Assembly: GCA_966211795.1 (NCBI GenBank)
Contig: CBIHNW010000009.1
Span: forward strand, 62,001-126,000
Direction: 5' to 3'
From: 21-14-0-10-47-8 sp966211795
GTDB taxonomy: Bacteria; Bdellovibrionota; Bdellovibrionia; Bdellovibrionales; Bdellovibrionaceae
DNA length: 64,000 bases
Part shown: positions 34,338-43,477 of the stretch, piece by piece
Layout: each line of letters opens with the position of its first letter
Position numbering within the stretch: position 1 is the stretch's first letter
Position numbers and translations under genes: made by a program
Notes under the pieces: model-generated
What the model saw: the letters and a program-made list of their open reading frames with translations, nothing else
What the model was told of the DNA's origin: nothing
The model's database searches: none

Positions 34338-36892
34338 TGGACCTGAAAATTTGGCGTTGGGCCGCCAGGGAAATCCGCAACCAAATAAAGTTCAGCCTGT
34401 TTTTTATCCTGAATCTTAGCATCGGATTGATCGGCTTTCTTTGTTTGGATGCATTCAAGACCTCGCTGACCCAAAGTTTTCAAGACAACGCTCGGGCCAG
34501 TCTCTCGGCGGATTTGGCCGTTAGTGCGCGACGTATGTTGGGTGACGAAGAGATTGAAAAAGCCCGCCAAGTTTTGAAGAACAAGCTGCGCGAAAGTCGG
34601 ACTTGGGAACTTTTCTCAATGGTCGCAGCCGAGCAAAGTTCGCGATTGGTTCAGCTGCGGGCCGTGGATTCCAATTACCCCTTGTACGGTGAATTGAAAA
34701 TTGAAACACCTCAAGGAATCAGCACCGCTCATGGCCAGCAATTGAATCAATCTAAAATCGCCTGGGTCTATCCAGAACTGTTGGCCCAGCTCAGTTTGAA
34801 GGTCGGTGATTCCATTTCGGTGGGCGGAGAGAAATTTCGGGTTGCCGGTACGGTCAAAGAAGATCCAACACAGGGATTTCGCATGGCTTCGATCGCTTCG
34901 AAGATTTATGTCGGCATTCAACAGCTGCAGGGCACGGCCTTGATAGGTCCCGGGACCACGATGTCGGATACATTTTTAGCTCAGATGCCGCCCCAGGCGG
35001 ATTTGAACGCTGATGTCGAGACCTTGAAGAAACGGATCGAAGACCCTGGCGTGCAGGTGACGAATTTTCAAGGAGCCGCGGAAGATTCAGGACGCACTTT
35101 GAAATATCTTTCGGACTATTTGGGATTGGTGTCCTTGGTCGCTTTGTTTCTGGCGGCACTGGGATCTGCGTACCTGTTTCGCAGTTTTATGTTCTCGCGT
35201 TTTTACCAAATCGCCATTTTCAATGCCTTGGGATTAGACAAAGTGCAGGCCCAACGAATTTATTTGGCGCAACTTTTGATCTTAGGCTTCGGCGCTTCTT
35301 TGATCAGCATGGTGGGTGCGACATTATTGCTGCCTTTGCTGACCGATATCTTGCAAGCTTTCACGCCCGTTACTTTTTCCGTCAGTTTGCCTTGGAAGAC
35401 GATCGGCTTGTCGTTGATCATGGGCGTTGCCGGTAGCCTTCTGGTGGGATGGCCCTTTTTAAAACCGACCCAACGTCTGCAAACTTCACAGCTCTTGCAA
35501 GAGGGCAGCGAGGTGCGCGCACCGATTCGGTGGCAGGATCTGTTATGGTTTTTACCGGCCCTGGGTTTGTATTGGGCGCTGAGCATCTGGCAGGCCAACT
35601 CGCCGAAAGTGGGTTCACAATTTGTCGGGATTTTTTTGGGCTCGCTGGCTTTGTTGTGGGTTTTGGGTTGGCTGCTTTTGAAAATTCTAGCTTGGGTGCG
35701 GCCGGTCTCGCCTTGGTTTCTGCGACAAGCTTTGCTTTCTCTCAGTCGCCGTCAGCTTTCCAGTTTGGCGGTCGTCGTCTCGTTGGGGCTGGGAACCTTG
35801 TTGATGAACTTGTTGCCGCAGCTGAAAGTCAGTTTGAAGCAAGATCTCATGGCTCCGGAAAACATGAAGCTGCCTTCGCTGTTCATGTTCGATATTCAAG
35901 ATGAGCAGTTGGATCCTTTGAAGCAGTTCCTGGCAAAGAAGAAGTTAGAGCTGCAAAATCCATCGGCGTTGATTCGCGCCCGGATTCTCAAGGTGAACGA
36001 CCAAGATTACGAACGGGCGCAAACCGATACGTCCTTTCAAAGTCGGGAAGAGGAAAATAAAATCCGGTTCCGCAATCGCGGCGTTAATTTAACTTACCGA
36101 GAGAAGTTGACCTCTGCCGAAAACTTGAAAGAAGGACGCGATTTTTCGGGGCCCTATGACGCCAAATCCGGAAAGCCGGTCGAGCTGTCCGTCGAGCAAA
36201 GATTTGCCGAGCAAATGGGATTCAAGCTGCATGATAAACTTTTGTTCGACATTCAAGGTGTCGAAATTCCGGGTGAGATCGTGAACCTGCGCACGGTGAA
36301 ATGGAATTCGTTCCAACCGAATTTTTTCATTCAAATTCAAACCGGTGTTTTGGAAGATGCGCCGAAAACTTTTTTAGCCTCGATCGCGGCGTTACCCGCT
36401 GATCAAGTGATCAAACTGCAAAACGAGCTGGTGCAACAGTTTCCCAACGTATCGATGGTCGATGTCGCCCACCTGATCGATAAGGTTTTACAGATCACCA
36501 ACCAAATGAGCTGGTCGCTCGAGTTGATGGCGGCGCTATCGATATTTGCCGGTTTCGTGGTGCTTTTTTCCATCGCCAATTACGAAGTTCGCCGGCGCAG
36601 TTGGGATCTGAATCTTTTGAAAATTTTTGGTGCATCCCGAGGCTCTCTTTTTAAGTATCTATTATTCGAGTTCGGACTTTTGGGATTTTTGTCCTCGTTT
36701 TTCGGTGTCGTCGTCAGCATGGGGGTTAGCTATCTGATTTCTGATCTGTTTTTCGAGGGCACCTACCAATTTGAACTGACGTGGCCGCTGCTGAGCCTGC
36801 TGATCGTGACCCTGCTTTCGATGGTCATTCTGTTGGTGGTCTCGCGAAAGGTCGTTGAAGAGCGTCCGGTTGAGCTCCTGCAGCAAAAATAG
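34337..36892 (+). CDS. ybbP: FtsX-like ABC permease, YbbP-like
   Basis: This is an ~851-residue inner-membrane permease with an N-terminal transmembrane segment (FFILNLSIGLIGFLCL), a ~200-residue periplasmic domain and a first FtsX block (LVSLVALFLAALGSAYLF). Four or more central helices follow, then a second periplasmic part and a C-terminal FtsX block (AALSIFAGFVVLFSIANYEVRRRSWDLNLLKIFGA). This duplicated FtsX layout matches YbbP. The ATG at 34337 shares one base with the ATPase stop. GTG at 34334 is an alternative. Substrate unknown. Confidence 0.9.
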   Translation: MDLKIWRWAAREIRNQIKFSLFFILNLSIGLIGFLCLDAFKTSLTQSFQDNARASLSADLAVSARRMLGDEEIEKARQVLKNKLRESRTWELFSMVAAEQSSRLVQLRAVDSNYPLYGELKIETPQGISTAHGQQLNQSKIAWVYPELLAQLSLKVGDSISVGGEKFRVAGTVKEDPTQGFRMASIASKIYVGIQQLQGTALIGPGTTMSDTFLAQMPPQADLNADVETLKKRIEDPGVQVTNFQGAAEDSGRTLKYLSDYLGLVSLVALFLAALGSAYLFRSFMFSRFYQIAIFNALGLDKVQAQRIYLAQLLILGFGASLISMVGATLLLPLLTDILQAFTPVTFSVSLPWKTIGLSLIMGVAGSLLVGWPFLKPTQRLQTSQLLQEGSEVRAPIRWQDLLWFLPALGLYWALSIWQANSPKVGSQFVGIFLGSLALLWVLGWLLLKILAWVRPVSPWFLRQALLSLSRRQLSSLAVVVSLGLGTLLMNLLPQLKVSLKQDLMAPENMKLPSLFMFDIQDEQLDPLKQFLAKKKLELQNPSALIRARILKVNDQDYERAQTDTSFQSREEENKIRFRNRGVNLTYREKLTSAENLKEGRDFSGPYDAKSGKPVELSVEQRFAEQMGFKLHDKLLFDIQGVEIPGEIVNLRTVKWNSFQPNFFIQIQTGVLEDAPKTFLASIAALPADQVIKLQNELVQQFPNVSMVDVAHLIDKVLQITNQMSWSLELMAALSIFAGFVVLFSIANYEVRRRSWDLNLLKIFGASRGSLFKYLLFEFGLLGFLSSFFGVVVSMGVSYLISDLFFEGTYQFELTWPLLSLLIVTLLSMVILLVVSRKVVEERPVELLQQK

Positions 36893-36929
36893 CTGGCTTG
36901 AGTTTTGAACTTTGTGTAGGACTGAGGGC

Positions 36930-37943
36930 ATGAAGTCTCTCTCTTTGGATCAAGCCGTTCAGCGATTGCAGTCAGGTGAAGTGGTCGCGATGCCGACCGA
37001 AACCGTCTATGGTCTCGCGGCACGAATCGATCTTGATGAAGGCATCCGAAAAATCTTCTCGACCAAACGTCGTCCTTTTTTTGATCCCTTGATCGTGCAT
37101 GTTTCCTCGAAATCCATGGCTTATCCGTTGACCACGGATTGGAGCCCGATGGCCGATTTTTTGGCCGAACATTTTTGGCCCGGTCCCTTGACCCTGGTTC
37201 TTCCCAAGTCAAACGCCGTCAATCCCTTGATCACCTCGGGTCTGCAAACTGTTGCCGTGCGCATGCCCCGTCACAGTGTGGCCCTGAGCTTGATCGAACG
37301 GGCTGGCGCGCCACTGGCGGCCCCGAGCGCCAATCGGTTCGGTCGCACCAGCCCAACGACTGCGGAACACGTGCAGGCTGAATTTCCCAATCAAGATCTT
37401 CTAATTTTGGACGGAGGACCCTGCGAAGTCGGTCTGGAATCAACCGTGCTTTTGTTAGAGCGACAAGGGGAGCATTACAATCTTTCATTGCTTCGTGCGG
37501 GAAAGATCACGCAAAGCCAATTGGAAAAGGCATTGGGTGCGCACAAGTTTTCGTTTTCTTTTCGTCAGAATATTGAAAAGAACAAAGCGCCGGGTCAGAT
37601 GAAACATCATTACATGCCGGACATTCCTTTGGTCTTGATCAAATCCAAAAGTCTTATGGACAGCGAAATTATCGCCGCGACCGAAGAAAGACTGAAGGAA
37701 ATCCCGAGCGAAGTGGAAGGTGTAGAAATTCGTAAACCCGCGATAATTCAGCACATGGTCGAACTGATGCTTCCTGAAGATGCGGGGCTTGCGGCCCGCG
37801 CTTTTTATTCTGAGCTGAGAAGATTGGGCGAAAACGGAAAAGCCGACCTGATCTATTTTCGAATGAAAGCGTTCCACACCGGAGAATCCTGGCAAGCTCT
37901 GTTGGATCGCTTGACGAAAGCGGCATCACTCATTTTAGATTAA
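36930..37943 (+). CDS. tsaC: Threonylcarbamoyl-AMP synthase (Sua5/TsaC type)
   Basis: This enzyme makes threonylcarbamoyl-AMP from threonine, bicarbonate and ATP, the first step of t6A37 tRNA modification. The ~337-residue protein has the Sua5 core: AMPTETVYGLAA, STKRRPFFDPLIVHV, FWPGPLTLVLP, VAVRMPRH and PLAAPSANRFGRTSPT. The C-terminal ~120 residues form the Sua5 extension (APGQMKHHYMPDIPL links the domains), so it is the long Sua5 form. The start at 36930 follows GAGGG closely. Seven bases separate its stop from the plsC-like gene. Confidence 0.93.
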   Translation: MKSLSLDQAVQRLQSGEVVAMPTETVYGLAARIDLDEGIRKIFSTKRRPFFDPLIVHVSSKSMAYPLTTDWSPMADFLAEHFWPGPLTLVLPKSNAVNPLITSGLQTVAVRMPRHSVALSLIERAGAPLAAPSANRFGRTSPTTAEHVQAEFPNQDLLILDGGPCEVGLESTVLLLERQGEHYNLSLLRAGKITQSQLEKALGAHKFSFSFRQNIEKNKAPGQMKHHYMPDIPLVLIKSKSLMDSEIIAATEERLKEIPSEVEGVEIRKPAIIQHMVELMLPEDAGLAARAFYSELRRLGENGKADLIYFRMKAFHTGESWQALLDRLTKAASLILD

Positions 37944-37949
37944 GAGCCT

Positions 37950-38786
37950 ATGAATACAGTGCGGATCTTGTACAAATCCTTTCTCTTCCTGTTTGCGGTC
38001 ATGGCGTATGTCCTGGTGTCTCTGTTCTGGAGAGTGTGGACGCGAGATCTCGCCCGTCGTCGTCACCATTACACCCACACGGTCTCATTTTTTTGTCGCT
38101 TGGCTTTGCGGCTGATGAATTTTCGCGTGCGCACAATCCGCGCGCCGGCCGCCGATCAATCCTTTCTTTTGGTCGGGAATCATTTGGGAATGCTGGACAT
38201 CCTGGTTCTTTCAGCTTTCCATCCGACACTTTTCATCACGTCGGTGGATATGCGAGAAACCGCCGGACTGGGCTTTTTAACAGAAATGGGCGGCTGTCTG
38301 TATGTCGAGCGGCGCAGTCGCCAGCACATCCTGCGGGAGATTGGCCAGATTCGCGAAGCTCTTCAACAAAAATTCAGCGTCATGTTGTATCCAGAAGGCA
38401 CCTCGACGAATGGAGAGCGCGTGCTGCCATTCAAGAAAAGTCTGCTCACCTCGGCGGTGGGCACCGGGATTCCGGTCTTGCCGGTCGTGATCAATTACCG
38501 TCGGGTCAATGATGAACCCATGTCGCACAAGTGGCGAGACTATGTTTGTTGGTATGGCGATCAAACATTTTTCTCGGCCTTGGTGCGGATTTTTTCCATT
38601 CGTTCAGTGGACGTTGATCTGGAATTCTGCCAAGAAATCGATGTCCATTCCGAAGAAGAGCGTCGCCAAGTGGCCTCGCATCTTTATGAAGTCATATCTT
38701 CCAAGTTCACGCCCATCCCGCTTCCACACGAAGAGCCAGCGGGAAGCTCTCGGCACACCGCTAACGAGCCGATGCCACACCTTTGA
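37950..38786 (+). CDS. plsC: 1-acyl-glycerol-3-phosphate acyltransferase (PlsC family)
   Basis: This 278-residue membrane-bound acyltransferase has an N-terminal transmembrane helix (ILYKSFLFLFAVMAYVLVSLFW). The catalytic motif is NHLGMLDIL (NHx4D) and the acceptor motif is LYPEGTSTNG (EGTS). It should make phosphatidic acid or transfer acyl groups in a related lipid pathway. It follows tsaC by six bases, so an operon is likely. About 175 bases without a gene follow before the histidine kinase. Confidence 0.9.
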   Translation: MNTVRILYKSFLFLFAVMAYVLVSLFWRVWTRDLARRRHHYTHTVSFFCRLALRLMNFRVRTIRAPAADQSFLLVGNHLGMLDILVLSAFHPTLFITSVDMRETAGLGFLTEMGGCLYVERRSRQHILREIGQIREALQQKFSVMLYPEGTSTNGERVLPFKKSLLTSAVGTGIPVLPVVINYRRVNDEPMSHKWRDYVCWYGDQTFFSALVRIFSIRSVDVDLEFCQEIDVHSEEERRQVASHLYEVISSKFTPIPLPHEEPAGSSRHTANEPMPHL

Positions 38787-38962
38787 TATAAGCCCTCGAT
38801 GCGAGCCTCGTCTGTGGCGCGCGCAATGGCGAAAGCCTGACGCTCGAGGAAATGTCTTATTGGGTGGTTTTTAAAAAATGTCGCCGAGTCTTCAAGATGC
38901 CGGCAAAATTTTCTCTGTTTTCCAATGGATAATTCAGCAAAGGGTCTTTAGAAAATCTCATT

Positions 38963-40438
38963 ATGTGTCGAAAAGTTGGTATGACTTTGCTACGCAAGCG
39001 ATCGCGATTGCTCCAACAAATTATCTTTATCAGTTTTGCTGTCGGCTTTGGAATTTCGATGTTGCTGTCGGCGGTTCACACCTTTCAATCGTACTTGAAC
39101 GGTCAGGAACAAATCATCGCCCGCATTGATTTTCTCGCCAAGGCCTTGCAGCCCCAGTTGGAAAGTCAGCTCTGGAGCGTGGACCAAGAGTCCGTGCGCA
39201 AGACTTTAACCGCCCTATCCAATGATCAAAACGTCGCCAATGTCGAAGTGACGGGCTCCGAGTTCGAAGTGCCGCCAATCTCGACGGGCCTTGAACCCGA
39301 TTGGACCGTGAAGAATTATCCATTGTATTTCGGCGAAGGCGGAAAGACCCACCGTCTTGGAACTTTGTCGATATCGCTTTCGAAAAAAATGTTTCTGAGT
39401 CATTTTTTGAGCGATATCGGTTGGTCGGTTTTTCAAAATTTAATCAAACTGTTAATGACGGTCATCACCTTGATTTGGATTTTCAATCACAAAGTGACGG
39501 CGCCGATTCAGGAAATTCAGCGCATGACCCATCAATTCAGCGAAGAGCAGCTAAGCACGATTCTGGGTTTTAAATGTCACACCGAAACGAACCCCGAAAA
39601 ATCTGAACTGGAAGCCCTGTTAATTGATATTCATCAATTGCAGATCAATTTTCAGAACGCCTTTCAAAAGCAGCGGGATTCTGAAAAAGCGAAACTGACG
39701 GCCGAACTGCAATTGGAAAAAGAAAGACAAAAGCTCAAGCTGACCCAGCGCCTGGACTCTATCGGACAGATCACTTCGCAGGTCGTGCATGACTTTGGCA
39801 ATATTGTCATGATCATCAACGGCAAGATCTTCATGCTCGAGAAGCAATTGCAAAGCGATACGCAGCGAAAGCTGACGGGCGACATCCAAAAAGCGGTCAC
39901 TCGCGCCCAAGGTTTGACGACAAAGCTTTTGCGCATGACCCGCTACCAAGAAACTGAACAACACGTTTTTGATCCGTTACAGAACCTGCACGAGCTGAAA
40001 GATCTTCTGAAAACGGCGGTCGGCAGCGGCATCGAGGTGAAATTAAAAGCCGATGGTCAGGGCGCCGTGATCGAAGCCAACCCCGGCAGCTTTGAAAATG
40101 CGATCATCAATCTGTGCGTGAATGCGCGGGATGCGATGCCGAATGGTGGCGAGATTGCGATTGAAATATCGGGTCACCACAAAGAAGAGCGAAGCTACGT
40201 GGCGATTGCCGTTCGCGATTCCGGAACCGGAATTCCTGCTGAAATTCAGGAAAAAATATTCGAACCATTTTTCACCACCAAGGCAACCGGCAAAGGATCT
40301 GGATTGGGTCTGGCGCAAGTGCAAGAATTCGTCAAAGAAGCCGGCGGTTGGATGGAACTGTTTTCAAGTGATTCGGGAACCGTGTTTACGATGTATTTCC
40401 CCGAGAAAATGCCGGAAGGAAATTTCCAGGCCGCTTAA
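38963..40438 (+). CDS. Membrane sensor histidine kinase
   Basis: This 491-residue kinase has an N-terminal transmembrane helix (IIFISFAVGFGISMLLSAV), a ~120-residue extracytoplasmic sensor region, a second helix (LIKLLMTVITLIWIF) and a HAMP-like/coiled linker. The transmitter has His276 in SQVVHDFGNIV, the N box NLCVNARDAM, G1 VRDSGTGIP, F box FEPFFTTK and G2 GKGSGLGL. HDFGN-type H-boxes are typical of the HisKA subgroup near NtrB-like kinases. No response-regulator gene is adjacent. The start is uncertain: ATG 38963 or 38981, both with weak sites. Confidence 0.9.
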   Translation: MCRKVGMTLLRKRSRLLQQIIFISFAVGFGISMLLSAVHTFQSYLNGQEQIIARIDFLAKALQPQLESQLWSVDQESVRKTLTALSNDQNVANVEVTGSEFEVPPISTGLEPDWTVKNYPLYFGEGGKTHRLGTLSISLSKKMFLSHFLSDIGWSVFQNLIKLLMTVITLIWIFNHKVTAPIQEIQRMTHQFSEEQLSTILGFKCHTETNPEKSELEALLIDIHQLQINFQNAFQKQRDSEKAKLTAELQLEKERQKLKLTQRLDSIGQITSQVVHDFGNIVMIINGKIFMLEKQLQSDTQRKLTGDIQKAVTRAQGLTTKLLRMTRYQETEQHVFDPLQNLHELKDLLKTAVGSGIEVKLKADGQGAVIEANPGSFENAIINLCVNARDAMPNGGEIAIEISGHHKEERSYVAIAVRDSGTGIPAEIQEKIFEPFFTTKATGKGSGLGLAQVQEFVKEAGGWMELFSSDSGTVFTMYFPEKMPEGNFQAA

Positions 40439-41428
40439 TTAGGGCGGGCCTTCTTTTTTCATGCTTTCCAAGCGAACTAAGAAACCAATGATATCTTGAA
40501 GCTTCAACCATGGTTCATTGCTGGAAGGCAGATCTTCTTTCAATTCCATCGTCAGCACCGGAACCTTGCGTTCGAACCACATGTATCGACCCACGCTGCC
40601 CGGGTAATGTCCCAAAGACTTCCAGGGAAGGTAATCAAATTTCGGCGGTTTCACTTTCGGTCCGTCATAATCCAGAACCTTTAGTGGCGTGTGAATCGAG
40701 ACAACGAAGTCAGGCTTAAAATCTTCAAATTGTTTCAACGCGCACTGGGTTTCAGGTTCGCTGGCAGCCAGGTTTCCAGGAAAACGACGGGGGCTGGCCT
40801 TCGCATCTTTTTCCCAAAATGCCCGGGCCTTTTCGGTCCAATCCATGGTCGGAAAGTTTCGGTTGATATCGACTTTGTTGGCATTGGTGCGAGTTTTCTT
40901 GAGCAAACCATCCGGATTCAGGATGGGCACCACTCGCCAGTTGTTGCGGGGGGCGATCGTTTCCAGACGCTCCATCCAGAATCGGCCGACACTGCCAGCA
41001 GGAGTTTCATCTCCATGAATCAATGACAGAACCAGAATGCTCGCCGGTTTCTTTGCGTCACCTTTTCGGTCGTAATGATAAATCGGGGTGCCGTTCACGC
41101 TTTGGCAACCGGGCAGAACGTCGACTTTGGCGCAAGCTTCGTGCAGAACTTTGGCGTCAGTCTTCCCTGGAAATTTAGACAGAGCTTTTTCGCAGAGATC
41201 CGAAATTTGCAATAAGGATTCAGTCGGTGCTTTGTGAGCAGCCGGAGGCATTGTCGTTGTCGTCGTGGATGTGACAGGCGCAGAAGCTTCAACGCTTGCG
41301 TGGGCAGCCGGGGCCGTAGCAAGAGAAACAGCAGTCGTGGTCGAAGGATCGGTGGAAATTTGTTCAGATTTGGAAGCGCAGGCAGTGAAGATAAGACTGA
41401 GGGCGCTCCCAAGAATGAGACTTCGCAT
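40439..41428 (-). CDS. M14 zinc carboxypeptidase lipoprotein, MpaA-like
   Basis: This 329-residue predicted lipoprotein has a signal with lipobox FTAC (LILGSALSLIFTAC), then a Ser/Thr/Pro/Ala-rich linker of ~60 residues. The M14 catalytic domain has IHGDETPAG (HxxE zinc ligands), DINRNFPT (substrate Asn-Arg), VSIHTPL (third zinc His) and MELKEDLP (catalytic Glu). DINRNFP and HGDE are features of MpaA, the murein tripeptide amidase cleaving gamma-D-Glu-Dap. A lipid-anchored version would act on peptidoglycan peptides outside the cytoplasm. It starts 5 bases after tatA. Confidence 0.85.
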   Translation of the reverse strand: MRSLILGSALSLIFTACASKSEQISTDPSTTTAVSLATAPAAHASVEASAPVTSTTTTTMPPAAHKAPTESLLQISDLCEKALSKFPGKTDAKVLHEACAKVDVLPGCQSVNGTPIYHYDRKGDAKKPASILVLSLIHGDETPAGSVGRFWMERLETIAPRNNWRVVPILNPDGLLKKTRTNANKVDINRNFPTMDWTEKARAFWEKDAKASPRRFPGNLAASEPETQCALKQFEDFKPDFVVSIHTPLKVLDYDGPKVKPPKFDYLPWKSLGHYPGSVGRYMWFERKVPVLTMELKEDLPSSNEPWLKLQDIIGFLVRLESMKKEGPP

Positions 41429-41433
41429 CGGTC

Positions 41434-41688
41434 TTAGGACTTCTTTTGGTCTGAGGTTTCCCGCTGAAGGTGCTGTTCGGATTGAGCTTGTTGTTGATGA
41501 TTCAACTGTTGGTCGCGATTGCTTGGTGGCAAGTCACGAGCCTGACCGTCGATTTCATTCAAACCTTCTTTGAAGCCACGAATGGCTCGACCCAAGGATT
41601 GTCCCAATTGAGGCAACTTGTTTGGTCCGAAGAAAAGCAAAAGAACAACTACCAATAGCAGTAAGTGAGTAAAACTGAGTGATCCCAT
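41434..41688 (-). CDS. tatA: Twin-arginine translocase subunit TatA/E
   Basis: This 84-residue TatA-type protein has an N-terminal transmembrane helix (THLLLLVVVLLLFFGPNKL), the FGPNKLPQLG hinge and amphipathic helix (QSLGRAIRGFKEG), and a Gln-rich tail. It forms the pore of the Tat pathway for folded proteins. tatB and tatC are not nearby. It is followed 5 bases later by the M14 lipoprotein gene, so the two are likely co-transcribed. A terminator for the upstream gene lies between it and the membrane-protein gene. Confidence 0.93.
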   Translation of the reverse strand: MGSLSFTHLLLLVVVLLLFFGPNKLPQLGQSLGRAIRGFKEGLNEIDGQARDLPPSNRDQQLNHQQQAQSEQHLQRETSDQKKS

Positions 41689-41733
41689 AGAATTTCATCC
41701 TATCGCGATTCTCCGGCAGGGGCAAAGCAAAAG

Positions 41734-41769
41734 AAGCTCCCCATCGGGAAATCCCAAGGGGGAGCGCTT
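41734..41769 (-). terminator. Terminator after small membrane-protein gene
   Basis: GCTCCCC at 41736-41742 pairs with GGGGAGC at 41759-41765. Read on the minus strand, the stem is followed by TTCTTTTGC, so it should end the transcript of the upstream minus-strand gene just before tatA. Confidence 0.7.
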
Positions 41770-41774
41770 AAAGT

Positions 41775-42053
41775 CTATTTAATCCAAAACGACGCCGTTT
41801 CCTTCAGCTTTCTACGCTGTCTTTCTGCATCCTGAAGCCCTGTTTCCCGGCTCTGGGGCTCAATCCAAAGGACTGTCGAGAATCCAACCAACCAGCGCAC
41901 GGCTCCATAGGCGAGGTACAGGAGGAAGCTGAGAAAGTGGAAGATAACGACCATTGTGTTTCGGATTTGGGCCTGAGAAAGCTGCGTGAACTTTTCGAGC
42001 CTTTGTTGATTGTGATATTCCCAACGCTCGTGGCGTTTCTTAAATGCGGACAT
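41775..42053 (-). CDS. Small membrane protein of unknown function
   Basis: This is a 92-residue protein with one strong hydrophobic segment of about 25 residues (VVIFHFLSFLLYLAYGAVRWLVGF), basic/aromatic flanks and a charged C-terminus. AGGAGG lies four bases before the ATG, a very strong site. The topology is probably a single helix in the inner membrane. No family is recognised. It is followed by a terminator, so it is probably monocistronic. Confidence 0.75.
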   Translation of the reverse strand: MSAFKKRHERWEYHNQQRLEKFTQLSQAQIRNTMVVIFHFLSFLLYLAYGAVRWLVGFSTVLWIEPQSRETGLQDAERQRRKLKETASFWIK

Positions 42054-42223
42054 GGCTTCCTCCTAAAGAAGCGAGCTCCATTCAGGCTCTGATTGGTCAA
42101 ATCCCCAGGCCCAGAAATTGAACCCGTGGAGAACGGACTTCCAAATCGCGATATCGCAATTTGAAAATGAAATTTGAATTTGATAATGGGTGTGCTTCTA
42201 GAAATTCTGACGGATCAAAATAT

Positions 42224-42346
42224 TTAGAAGGCGCAAATATCCGCCGGGTTCGGGCGGTCGGTCAGGATGGAGGTCACGACCGGCATATCCTTCAGAGACG
42301 CAAGTTTCGCATCTGAGAGTTTTCCGTGTTGTTGAATCATCTTCAT
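42224..42346 (-). CDS. Candidate 40-residue peptide with strong ribosome-binding site
   Basis: An ATG at 42346 is preceded by AGGAGG with a five-base gap, among the best sites in the window. The frame encodes 40 residues (MKMIQQHGKLSDAKLASL at the start, DRPNPADICAF at the end). There is no signal peptide or membrane helix; one cysteine lies near the C-terminus. The size and single late cysteine recall small regulatory or precursor peptides, but no modifying enzyme is nearby. An inverted repeat lies about 80 bases upstream of the start. Confidence 0.5.
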   Translation of the reverse strand: MKMIQQHGKLSDAKLASLKDMPVVTSILTDRPNPADICAF

Positions 42347-42424
42347 GATGACCTCCTGGTAAGTGGTGTCCAGTTCCAAGTTGGAATCAAAAGTTTCAAC
42401 ATGCAACCAGACGGGGTGCTCATC

Positions 42425-42438
42425 GCAAATTTATTTGC
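42425..42438. promoter_or_regulatory. GCAAAT-TT-ATTTGC inverted repeat upstream of the 40-residue peptide
   Basis: GCAAATTTATTTGC has six-base inverted arms and lies about 80-90 bases upstream of the small peptide start, in the only space available for its promoter. It could be an operator. The evidence is symmetry alone. Confidence 0.3.
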
Positions 42439-42531
42439 AATAGATCGTTTACAGAATTTTTCAAAGCAACGGCTGTGCCAGTAAAATCCATCGGTGAATC
42501 TGCAGAGGCCGGAGGGCCGAAGAAGAGATCG

Positions 42532-43290
42532 CTAAAAAGTGTAACCCAATGTCAGGCGAAGGATGTCGAATTGGGGAGTGTTGCGAATGATCTTTGTGGC
42601 GTTATCCAAATCTTCGCGGTCGCTGGCGTTCGTCACAGACTCTAAAGCCGAGTCATCGACGTTCTTACTGAACAGTGGGATGTACATCATGAACCAATCT
42701 GCGCCCAAGGTGAAACCATTCGACCATTGAAAGCGGTTGGAAAGTCCGAGCTGCGGACCGAGAGACTCGAATTTCCACTTGGTGTTGGATGGTTTTCCCG
42801 GAATGTGATTGAGGTAGGTGTTGCCGAGCTCAAAGGAAAATTCGCTTTTGAAAAGGCCCATGATGACGTTGAAAGAATTCGAAGATGGATACCACCTGGC
42901 TTGCACGCCGTAGCGTTGGTCGGTCACCTGCCCAAAATCCACACTGAGAAGTTTGGCCGAAATGGATCGGCGCGTGAGTTCGGCTTCAATGGTCCAATTG
43001 TCGTTTTTAATGTATCCCGCGGAAATTCCGTATTTCACCGGGAGCCAAGTGGAGAGGTAAGAAAAATGTCCATTCAATGTGTACTGAGACAGCGCGCGAA
43101 CAGAGCGTGTTGGCAGATCCTTTGGGGCTTCAACGACGGCCACCTGGGGCTCGGCCGGCAGCGGAGTGGGCTCTGTCGGGAGTGTGGCACTGGGATCTGG
43201 ATTCAATGTCGATGGAGAAGAAGGAAGCGCCTGTTGGGCGATCGCCATTGAAGAGCACATCAGGATGAGACAAATAAAAAGGCGTTTCAC
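42532..43290 (-). CDS. Probable outer-membrane beta-barrel protein
   Basis: This ~252-residue exported protein starts at GTG 43290, six bases after AAGAGG. Its signal peptide is KRLFICLILMCSSMAIAQ. A Pro/Ser/Thr/Glu-rich linker (~residues 20-55) precedes a region of alternating strands (WTIEAELTRRS, YGVQARWYPSS, SFELGNTYL) that ends LTLGYTF, with the terminal phenylalanine required for barrel assembly. About eight strands would be expected. No family is recognised. A longer TTG-initiated form is less likely. Confidence 0.75.
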   Translation of the reverse strand: MKRLFICLILMCSSMAIAQQALPSSPSTLNPDPSATLPTEPTPLPAEPQVAVVEAPKDLPTRSVRALSQYTLNGHFSYLSTWLPVKYGISAGYIKNDNWTIEAELTRRSISAKLLSVDFGQVTDQRYGVQARWYPSSNSFNVIMGLFKSEFSFELGNTYLNHIPGKPSNTKWKFESLGPQLGLSNRFQWSNGFTLGADWFMMYIPLFSKNVDDSALESVTNASDREDLDNATKIIRNTPQFDILRLTLGYTF

Positions 43291-43477
43291 GTCGAACCTC
43301 TTTCCCGCGAAAAACCGATTCAAGCATGAACGTGTTAAAATGAGAAATGGAAAAGCCGAATGGATTTGTTTCTGACTGACACATGCCGAAAACTTCGATT
43401 AGGGAATGACGAGGAACTCAATTAAAATGAAACCACTGGACATTGAACAATCACGGCTCGTCTGCGGAGGTTCTTTC

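Noticed and set aside
38878..39129. 83-codon plus-strand frame before the histidine kinase
   Set aside because: It runs into the kinase's coding sequence in another frame and lacks a ribosome-binding site.
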